The notes below the pieces were generated by a model. It searched no databases. It was given only the letters and a program-made list of their open reading frames with translations, and had not been told where the DNA came from. Positions 1 to 4,645 of a DNA stretch of 5,331 nucleotides are shown one piece after another. Source of the DNA: Chloroflexota bacterium. GTDB lineage: Bacteria; Chloroflexota; Dehalococcoidia; SZUA-161; SpSt-899. The position numbers and the translations under genes are program-made. The stretch covers positions 1 through 5,331 of the forward strand of contig JABHWQ010000196.1 of assembly GCA_018657655.1 (NCBI GenBank). The letters are read 5' to 3'. Positions within the stretch are counted from its first letter, which is position 1. Each line of letters starts with the position of its first letter.

Positions 1-1200
1 AAAGTGTTGAACCAAGCTGCATTATTGGCGCTTTTGTGGACACTGATTTCCCTCACATCTGGCGTTGCATTTGGTGTAGAACCAGGTGTCGAGCCGACAC
101 AGAGCAATCCGTACGTTCACTGGAAGAACGGACCGTCTCATGAAGCCGGATTCTTCCTCATCGGCGTCTGGCTGCAGAGTCCCGGAAAAGCGAAGCAGTA
201 CTTGAATGCCGGTTTCAATACATACGTAGGCCTCTGGAAAGGGCCCACTGCAGCACAATTGACCGAGTTGAAGGAAGCTGGAATGAAAGTTGTTTGTCAC
301 CAGAATGCTCTGGGACTCAGCCATGTGGATGATTCGACCATCATCGGCTGGATGCACGGTGATGAACCGGATAACGCTCAGTCGCTCGGAAATGGGAAAG
401 GATACGGCCCACCAATCCTCCCAAAGAGTATAGTCCAAGACTATGCGAAGTTACGAAGCAGGGACCCTTCGCGTCCTGTGCTTCTCAACTTAGGTCAAGG
501 TGTGGCCTGGGATCAGTGGCATGGGCGCGGTGTCCGTACGAACCACCCAGAGGACTACCCGGAGTACGTGAAAGGCTGTGACATCGCCTCGTTCGATATT
601 TACCCGGTTGTTCACTCCAAACCAGCGGTGTCGGGCAAACTCTGGTACGTTGCAAGAGGTGTGGAACGCCTGACAGAATGGGTTGAAGGAAAGAAGGCGG
701 TGTGGAACTGCATTGAATGTACGCGCATTAATAGCGCCACCACTAAACCCACTCCCAGCCAGGTCAACAGCGAAGTCTGGATGTCTATCATTCACGGTTC
801 GATGGGGCTTATTTACTTCGTCCATGAATGGGTGCCCAAGTTCAACGAGTCAGCGCTTCTCAGCGCCCCGGAGATGCTTCAGGCAGTCACGGCCATAAAC
901 AGGCAAGTCACCGCTCTTGCCCCGGTGTTGAACAGCCGTACGATTGACGGCGAGGCAGCGGTATCTTCGGGCAACGGGAACGTTCCCATCGCAATAATGA
1001 TGAAGAAATATCGGGATTCGATATATCTATTCGCTGTCGGGATGCGAGACGGTAGAAGCACTGCGACGTTCACGACAAAAGGAGTGAGCGGCCAAAGAGA
1101 GGTCGAGGTTCTGGGTGAAAACCGCACACTGCCTTCGAAGGACGGCATCTTCAAAGATCAATTTGAGCCGTACGAAGTGCATCTCTATCGGATGAGGTGA
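1..1200 (+). CDS. Secreted TIM-barrel glycoside-hydrolase-like protein, probably 5' partial
   Basis: About 398 residues counted from the GTG at 4. Residues 4-24 form a hydrophobic signal sequence ending in an Ala-Phe-Gly, signal-peptidase-I-like site, so the protein is probably exported. The next ~270 residues look like a (beta/alpha)8 barrel: FFLIGVWLQSP near 50, a repeated 'NAGFNTYVGLW' / 'EAGMKVVCHQN' strand pattern, GWMHGDEPDNAQ near 115-126, CDIASFDIYP near 192-201 and WNCIECTR near 234-241. Glu121 (in GDEPD) and Glu238 (in CIECT) are spaced like the acid/base and nucleophile of retaining clan-A glycosidases; that assignment is inference. Residues ~315-398 look like a small beta-sandwich cap (EVEVLGE, FEPYEVHLYRM). 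Start: the frame is open to base 1 (codon AAA), no ribosome binding site is visible, and a leader starting at GTG4 would lack the usual basic residue, so the real start is probably upstream of the window. Family and substrate are not recognised. It ends 736 bases before asnA. Confidence 0.72.
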   Translation, partial: KVLNQAALLALLWTLISLTSGVAFGVEPGVEPTQSNPYVHWKNGPSHEAGFFLIGVWLQSPGKAKQYLNAGFNTYVGLWKGPTAAQLTELKEAGMKVVCHQNALGLSHVDDSTIIGWMHGDEPDNAQSLGNGKGYGPPILPKSIVQDYAKLRSRDPSRPVLLNLGQGVAWDQWHGRGVRTNHPEDYPEYVKGCDIASFDIYPVVHSKPAVSGKLWYVARGVERLTEWVEGKKAVWNCIECTRINSATTKPTPSQVNSEVWMSIIHGSMGLIYFVHEWVPKFNESALLSAPEMLQAVTAINRQVTALAPVLNSRTIDGEAAVSSGNGNVPIAIMMKKYRDSIYLFAVGMRDGRSTATFTTKGVSGQREVEVLGENRTLPSKDGIFKDQFEPYEVHLYRMR

Positions 1201-1384
1201 GATACAAAAACCCATCTGTTGCGTTGGACCGTGGAATCGTAAAAGCAGCCGCAAATATTGTAATACTTGGCACATGTTTTATATGCCTCGGAAATGAATC
1301 CTTCACCTTGCTGTACCCTGTCAGAGCAATGTGGACCGCTTAACCCCCCTGAATTTAGATATGGATTGGCGCTGGATGTGGGCG

Positions 1385-1420
1385 CCTGATTACCGTAGAG
1401 GAGGCTTAAAGGTAATCAGG
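1385..1420. repeat. Perfect 10-bp inverted repeat with an SD-like loop
   Basis: CCTGATTACC at 1385-1394 is the exact reverse complement of GGTAATCAGG at 1411-1420, leaving a 16-base loop. The loop carries GAGGAGG, a Shine-Dalgarno-like stretch. A third copy of the 7-mer GGTAATC lies at 1420-1426, so the left arm could pair with either of two right arms. No T run follows, so it is not a classical intrinsic terminator. It could be a protein-binding site or an RNA hairpin; its function is unknown. Confidence 0.55.
1399..1410 (+). repeat. 12-bp direct repeat, copy 1 (AGGAGGCTTAAA)
   Basis: AGGAGGCTTAAA occurs here, inside the loop of the 1385-1420 inverted repeat, and again identically at 1589-1600. 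Start-to-start distance is 190 bases. The repeat contains AGGAGG, the ideal anti-16S core, yet neither copy is followed at normal spacing by an ORF of useful length. Confidence 0.5.
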
Positions 1421-1484
1421 GTAATCTTGCTCTTTCACCGTATTGTCAGTACCATACCATTGACAGGCAAAAATGAGGAAGAAA

Positions 1485-1488
1485 GGAG
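1485..1488 (+). promoter_or_regulatory. Ribosome binding site of the 27-residue ORF
   Basis: GGAG, within GAAAGGAG, lies seven bases before the ATG at 1496. Sequence and spacing are as good as those of the real genes in this window. This is the main reason to take the small ORF seriously and to prefer ATG 1496 over the GTG at 1331 further upstream in the same frame. Confidence 0.45.
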
Positions 1489-1495
1489 TGTCCAG

Positions 1496-1579
1496 ATGTC
1501 AGTCAAGAAGGATTCAGAAGCCATTGTCCGTGAGGAAAATTATCAAGCAAAACACGATGAAAATGCGAAGAGCTTTTAA
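1496..1579 (+). CDS. Possible small protein, 27 residues, unknown function
   Basis: ATG at 1496 to TAA at 1577-1579. The product is hydrophilic and highly charged, starting MSVKKDSEAIV and ending ENAKSF, with no membrane segment, cysteine or motif I recognise. The frame is open upstream to about 1298, which would allow an 82-residue product from a GTG at 1331, but that start has no ribosome binding site and its coding runs straight through the 1385-1420 inverted repeat. After the TAA the same frame stays open to a TGA at 1784-1786, so this could instead be part of a broken longer gene. It may also be a leader peptide or chance. No homologue is known to me. Confidence 0.3.
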   Translation: MSVKKDSEAIVREENYQAKHDENAKSF

Positions 1580-1588
1580 CCTGGGGAA

Positions 1589-1600
1589 AGGAGGCTTAAA
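1589..1600 (+). repeat. 12-bp direct repeat, copy 2 (AGGAGGCTTAAA)
   Basis: Second identical copy of the 12-mer at 1399-1410, ten bases after the stop codon of the 27-residue ORF and extended by a run of A residues. It makes a strong Shine-Dalgarno-like AAAGGAGG, but the nearest start codon (TTG at 1608) opens only an eight-codon frame. Confidence 0.5.
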
Positions 1601-1652
1601 AAAACACTTGCTGTTTGTGAAAAGTACACCTTAACTTTTAACTCAATGTGTC

Positions 1653-1664
1653 CAGAATGTTCTG
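1653..1664. repeat. 12-base interrupted palindrome, operator-like
   Basis: CAGAA-TG-TTCTG is a 5+5 symmetric element of the size bound by dimeric helix-turn-helix repressors. Its GAA-TTC half-sites faintly resemble LexA- or heat-shock-type sites, but it matches no consensus well enough to name a regulator. A site this short can arise by chance. Confidence 0.25.
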
Positions 1665-1682
1665 ACGACATACAAGTGGTGT

Positions 1683-1734
1683 CTTATACAGCGCAAATAG
1701 ATATATATAGGTTCTTAACACAGTTCTGTATAAG
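1683..1734. repeat. Perfect 9-bp inverted repeat around an AT-rich loop
   Basis: CTTATACAG at 1683-1691 is the exact reverse complement of CTGTATAAG at 1726-1734, separated by 34 bases that include the alternating GATATATATAG. The arms could be paired operator half-sites, the foot of a large RNA hairpin, or tiny terminal repeats. No flanking target duplication is seen, so a mobile element is not supported. It lies about 200 bases before asnA. Confidence 0.45.
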
Positions 1735-1925
1735 CCCCTGGTTAGACGATGGAAGACTCTATGCTGTCAGCAAGGCGGCGCTATGAGGAAGAGAGGAAGC
1801 TGCCAGAGTGCTGCTCAAGACCGTATTATCACAGATGAATGTCATCATATAAAAATTGCACTGAGAGTATTACTTTCAGTCCTGTTGTATCCAGTGTACG
1901 GAGATTCCGTTACAAAAACATTTTC

Positions 1926-1930
1926 GGAGG
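1926..1930 (+). promoter_or_regulatory. Ribosome binding site of asnA
   Basis: GGAGG six bases before the ATG at 1937 is a near-ideal Shine-Dalgarno. It fixes the asnA start and so supports the N-terminal extension described for that protein. Confidence 0.8.
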
Positions 1931-1936
1931 ATAATA

Positions 1937-3067
1937 ATGGCAGACAAGAAGGCAGACTTAGCAGGGCCTGGAATTGGCGACTATAACGAACTGGAAAAAA
2001 TTCTTCCGCAGGATTACAGCTCATTGCTCACTCCTATTGAAACGCAGAAGGCAATATTTTTATTGAAGAACTACATTGAGGAGAATCTGTGTAAAGAACT
2101 GAAACTGATAATGGTCACGGTTCCACTGATTGTGGACGTTGAGAGTGGCGTGAACGATTTACTGGACCGTGATGGCTCACGTACTCCTGTCGAGTTCTAC
2201 ATTTCGAACGACCACGGCAAGAATCCGGTCAATGCCCAGATCGTTCAAGCCGCGACCAAATGGAAACGAATGGCGCTGAAACAGTTTGGCATGAATGTTG
2301 GCGAGGGGCTTTGCACCGATATGCTCGCTGTACGCAAGGACTACTTTCTTGACCATGATCACAGCGCCTATGTAGACCAGTGGGATTGGGAGTTAGCCAT
2401 TACGGAGGAGCAACGGAATCTGCGGTTTCTGACTGAAGTGGTAAAGAAGATATGGAAAGTCCTGAAAGGCGCCGAGGTTTATATACAGGAAATTTTTCCG
2501 CAGTTGAATACGGACAAGTATCCAAACCTTCCCGATGAGCTTATCTTCCTGCACGCAGAAGACATCCTTGACCGGTACTATGATCTGCCCCGCAAAGACC
2601 GTGAGACAGAAATAATCCAGGAATACCCCGCAATATTCATCTATGGGATCGGCTGGCCTCTCAGGGACGGTTTCCCTCATGAAATGAGAGCTGCTGATTA
2701 CGACGACTGGGTTTCGGAGACCATGTCTGAGGACAACAGGCCCATGCATGGCCTGAATGGTGACATACTCGTTTGGAATCCGATAACGAAACGCCGTCAC
2801 GAACTGACATCGATGGGTATCCGTGTGAACGCTGAGACGCTCAAGAAGCAGTTGGAAATGAGTGACCAGAATGATTTCCTCAAACTGCCGTACCACCAGG
2901 CAATCATTCGAGACGAGATCCCGCTCAGTATCGGTGGCGGTATTGGTCAATCACGTACCACTATGCTCCTGCTTAAGAAGGCGCACATTGGGGAGGTCAG
3001 TGTCACAGTATGGCCTAAGATTCTAAAGGACATGTGCAAGAAGAAGAACATTCATATTCTGGAGTAA
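1937..3067 (+). CDS. asnA: Aspartate-ammonia ligase (asparagine synthetase A)
   Basis: AsnA makes L-asparagine from L-aspartate and ammonia with ATP going to AMP and PPi, in the cytoplasm. It shares the class II aminoacyl-tRNA synthetase fold and is unrelated to glutamine-dependent AsnB. The 376 residues carry the family signatures in order: KWKR (108-111), YVDQWDWE (145-152), ADYDDW (253-258), GLNGDILVWNP (272-282), ELTSMGIRV (289-297) and GGGIGQSR (333-340). By unaided alignment to my memory of E. coli AsnA, the substrate and ATP residues are all kept: Asp74 (E. coli Asp46), Arg133 (Arg100), Gln148 (Gln116), Asp256 (Asp219), Asp276 (Asp235), Glu289 (Glu248), Ser292 (Ser251), Arg296 (Arg255) and Arg340 (Arg299). 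It should be active. It is longer than the 330-residue E. coli enzyme, mainly through about 34 extra N-terminal residues. The long leader before it contains inverted repeats but no T-box core. No partner gene of the pathway is adjacent. Confidence 0.96.
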   Translation: MADKKADLAGPGIGDYNELEKILPQDYSSLLTPIETQKAIFLLKNYIEENLCKELKLIMVTVPLIVDVESGVNDLLDRDGSRTPVEFYISNDHGKNPVNAQIVQAATKWKRMALKQFGMNVGEGLCTDMLAVRKDYFLDHDHSAYVDQWDWELAITEEQRNLRFLTEVVKKIWKVLKGAEVYIQEIFPQLNTDKYPNLPDELIFLHAEDILDRYYDLPRKDRETEIIQEYPAIFIYGIGWPLRDGFPHEMRAADYDDWVSETMSEDNRPMHGLNGDILVWNPITKRRHELTSMGIRVNAETLKKQLEMSDQNDFLKLPYHQAIIRDEIPLSIGGGIGQSRTTMLLLKKAHIGEVSVTVWPKILKDMCKKKNIHILE

Positions 3068-3120
3068 ACAGGAGTCACTTCAGTAAGCGTCTATGGGTAT
3101 CGTCGCCTAACCAGCGTTTT

Positions 3121-3164
3121 CACCTGACCACCTTACTATAGTAAATAGATAGAGGTGGCAGGTG
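3121..3164. repeat. Hairpin downstream of asnA, possible terminator
   Basis: CACCTG (3121-3126) pairs with CAGGTG (3159-3164), and after a bulged A3127, CCACCT (3128-3133) pairs with AGGTGG (3153-3158). This gives a 12-bp stem. Its loop region overlaps a second, perfect 12-base palindrome, TTACTATAGTAA (3133-3144). It starts 54 bases after the asnA stop and ends 57 bases before the next ATG. No T run follows on either strand, so if it ends transcription it is not the classical intrinsic type. It could equally be an operator or an mRNA-stabilising hairpin. Confidence 0.5.
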
Positions 3165-3208
3165 AGTCAAACCGCTAGCTGTTGAAGAACAAAGTGTTCA
3201 GTGAATAC

Positions 3209-3212
3209 GGAG
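3209..3212 (+). promoter_or_regulatory. Ribosome binding site that sets the UROD-like start
   Basis: GGAG ends nine bases before the ATG at 3222. An in-frame GTG at 3201 would put this site inside the gene and has no comparable site before it. The family typically begins almost directly with a 'T-x-K-E-R' stretch, as the ATG start gives. Confidence 0.6.
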
Positions 3213-3221
3213 ACAGTTGTT

Positions 3222-4382
3222 ATGACAAATAAAGAGCGGCTTGTCCGTACGATTAACCGTCAGCCTGTCGATAGGCTCCTGACGTGGGATTTTATTGACA
3301 ATGAGAAGATACTATCTCAATACGGTGGTTATGATTCCTCACGGAAATACTCCTTCGAGGAACTCACTGAGCTTAATCTCCGTGCTTTCCGTGAAATCGG
3401 CCTGGACATTACCCGTTTCATCTATGATCCTGTTGACCACTGGATGGGAAACAAGGTCGATAACTGGATACGGTTTTTTGGTGTCGACTCGAGAGAATGG
3501 GAGGTCTCAAAGAAGGGCGGTACCTCATGGATTTCAAAACGGCCATTCAAAACCATCTCCGAGCTTGAAAAGAACATGCCGAAAATGCCTGATTTCGAGG
3601 AGGTCAGGGACTGGTTCGAGCCATTGATTACTTACATCGGCCAAGTGTTCGACGGTAACGATATCGTTTTCATTGGTGGTGTCGAGGGACCGATGAGTGA
3701 CAGTTACACATACATGGACATGGAGCTTTTCTCCATGGCGATCTATGATGCTCCGGAGATTGTAGCGCATGTCATGGACTGCACAGCAGCTTTCTCGGAG
3801 TACATGGCACGGATATATGCCGAAAACGCCACAGCGCCCATCCTTTTTATGGGCGAGGATATCTGCTGTGTTTCCGGCCCGATATTCAGCCCGGAGTTTC
3901 TCAGGCGCGAGGCGCTCCCCAGGTGGCGGAAAATCAGGGAACCAATATCACAGAAGGGCTATGCTTTCATTTATCACACGGATGGTTTGTATGGGAATGC
4001 GCTCCCGCTCATATTGGAGGAGTTCGGTGCTGATGCCTTGCACCCGATCGAGCGGAACGGCCTGAACGATATATTCGAGATACGCAAGCGGTACCCGGAT
4101 ACCATGCTCATGGGGAACGTTTGCTGCGCTGTTACCCTGCCAACGGGAACACCAGCCGATGTTGAGGATGAAACCCTTGAGATCATCGAACGGCTTGGCC
4201 CGGAGGGCAACATTGTCATCGGATCATCAAGCGAGGTTCACGGCTTAGTGCCACCGGAGAACGCCTGTACGATGTACCGGACAGTATATGAATACGGCAC
4301 ATACCCGATCGACATCGACAGGATACGTAGCAGGCGTGTTGAACTTAAACCGCACCTGAAGACGCGGTTGCGGGTTGGATAA
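3222..4382 (+). CDS. Uroporphyrinogen decarboxylase-like protein (MtaA/CmuA branch)
   Basis: 386 residues from ATG 3222, giving the typical family opening MTNKERLVRTINRQPVDR. The UROD superfamily is a single cytoplasmic (beta/alpha)8 barrel. It includes HemE and the zinc-dependent methyltransferases that move methyl groups between substrates, corrinoid proteins and coenzyme M or folate. This is not HemE: the N-terminal RQAGRY porphyrin-binding motif is missing. Visible family blocks are VFIGGVEGPMSD (149-160), the SPEFLRRE segment (223-230), YHTDG (251-255), ADALHPIE (270-277), MLMGNVCC (295-302) and GSSSEVHGLVPPEN (334-347). Methyltransferase members usually bind zinc through His-x-Cys and a later Cys; here the first pair reads His252-x-Asp254, with Cys301-Cys302 further on, so the metal site is altered or absent. 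The true substrate is unknown. No corrinoid protein gene lies in the window. It is 154 bases after asnA, so probably not tightly co-translated with it. Confidence 0.85.
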   Translation: MTNKERLVRTINRQPVDRLLTWDFIDNEKILSQYGGYDSSRKYSFEELTELNLRAFREIGLDITRFIYDPVDHWMGNKVDNWIRFFGVDSREWEVSKKGGTSWISKRPFKTISELEKNMPKMPDFEEVRDWFEPLITYIGQVFDGNDIVFIGGVEGPMSDSYTYMDMELFSMAIYDAPEIVAHVMDCTAAFSEYMARIYAENATAPILFMGEDICCVSGPIFSPEFLRREALPRWRKIREPISQKGYAFIYHTDGLYGNALPLILEEFGADALHPIERNGLNDIFEIRKRYPDTMLMGNVCCAVTLPTGTPADVEDETLEIIERLGPEGNIVIGSSSEVHGLVPPENACTMYRTVYEYGTYPIDIDRIRSRRVELKPHLKTRLRVG

Positions 4383-4479
4383 TCAGGAATTAAAGGCCTC
4401 TATGTTCACTAGAAAAATTAAAATCGTCAACAATATCTACCTCAAATATTAATTCACAATCTCCAATACAATCATAAAA

Positions 4480-4581
4480 ATGGACAAAGTTACTGTACGA
4501 TTAGTGGCAGCAGGTGAACCGCAAACCGTTAGGCGCCAACTTGTGATCGAAAAAGAGAACATAGAATTTTTCCCGCTCTGA
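4480..4581 (+). CDS. Doubtful small ORF, 33 residues
   Basis: ATG at 4480 to TGA at 4579-4581, within the AT-rich spacer after the UROD-like gene. The product starts MDKVTVRLVAAGEP and ends ENIEFFPL, with an amphipathic, protein-like composition that differs from the AT-rich DNA around it. There is no ribosome binding site in front of the ATG, and the frame is closed by a TAA at 4450-4452. It may be a remnant of a longer gene or chance. I do not recognise it. Confidence 0.18.
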   Translation: MDKVTVRLVAAGEPQTVRRQLVIEKENIEFFPL

Positions 4582-4583
4582 TC

Positions 4584-4612
4584 TTTGCATTTCCATATTA
4601 TTAATATGCAAA
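4584..4612. repeat. AT-rich hairpin in the leader of the last gene
   Basis: TTTGCAT (4584-4590) and ATGCAAA (4606-4612) are exact reverse complements. Inside, CATATT (4594-4599) and AATATG (4603-4608) form a tighter 6-bp stem with a 3-base loop. The two stems share 4606-4608, so they compete. The element ends 19 bases before the GGAG of the mannonate-dehydratase-like gene. It could be an operator or a weak translational hairpin, but AT-rich DNA gives such symmetry easily. Confidence 0.35.
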
Positions 4613-4631
4613 ATTTTCTTAAGGACAGAAA

Positions 4632-4635
4632 GGAG
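4632..4635 (+). promoter_or_regulatory. Ribosome binding site of the mannonate-dehydratase-like gene
   Basis: GGAG within AAAGGAGAG, ten bases before the ATG at 4646. It supports the start that includes the twin-arginine leader. Confidence 0.6.
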
Positions 4636-4645
4636 AGTAACAAAA

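Larger units (their letters stand above)
1201..1936. other. Long spacer before asnA; no recognised gene
   Basis: This 736-base stretch separates the secreted barrel gene from asnA. I recognise no RNA gene, transposase or known protein in it on either strand. It contains one short ORF with a convincing ribosome binding site (1496-1579), a continuation of that frame after a single TAA, a 10-bp inverted repeat (1385-1420), a 12-bp direct repeat (1399-1410 and 1589-1600), a 12-base palindrome (1653-1664) and a 9-bp inverted repeat (1683-1734). A T-box leader, which often controls asnA in Firmicutes, was looked for, and its conserved AGGGTGG core is absent. The density of small symmetric elements suggests a regulatory region or decayed sequence; which of these it is cannot be decided here. 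Confidence 0.6.

Noticed and set aside
1258..1290. Promoter-like TTGTAA / TATATG and a TGGCAC that recalls sigma-54 sites
   Set aside because: The sigma-70 boxes match only four of six bases each, and TGGCAC has no GC at the required distance.
1601..1936. T-box riboswitch before asnA
   Set aside because: T-boxes often control asnA in Firmicutes, but the conserved AGGGTGG antiterminator core and a T-rich terminator are absent.
1783..1986. 67-codon + frame overlapping the asnA start
   Set aside because: It overlaps asnA by 50 bases in another frame, lacks a convincing ribosome binding site, and its tail is simply asnA read out of frame.
2393..2950. 185-codon - strand frame inside asnA
   Set aside because: It lies wholly within asnA, whose protein is fully conserved, so it is an antisense shadow.
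3201..3221. GTG at 3201 as the start of the UROD-like gene
   Set aside because: It has no ribosome binding site, while ATG 3222 has GGAG nine bases before it and gives the usual family N terminus.
4541..4567. TTGTGA / TAGAAT as a promoter for the last gene
   Set aside because: The spacer is only 15 bases and the -35 box is weak; in AT-rich DNA this is expected by chance.
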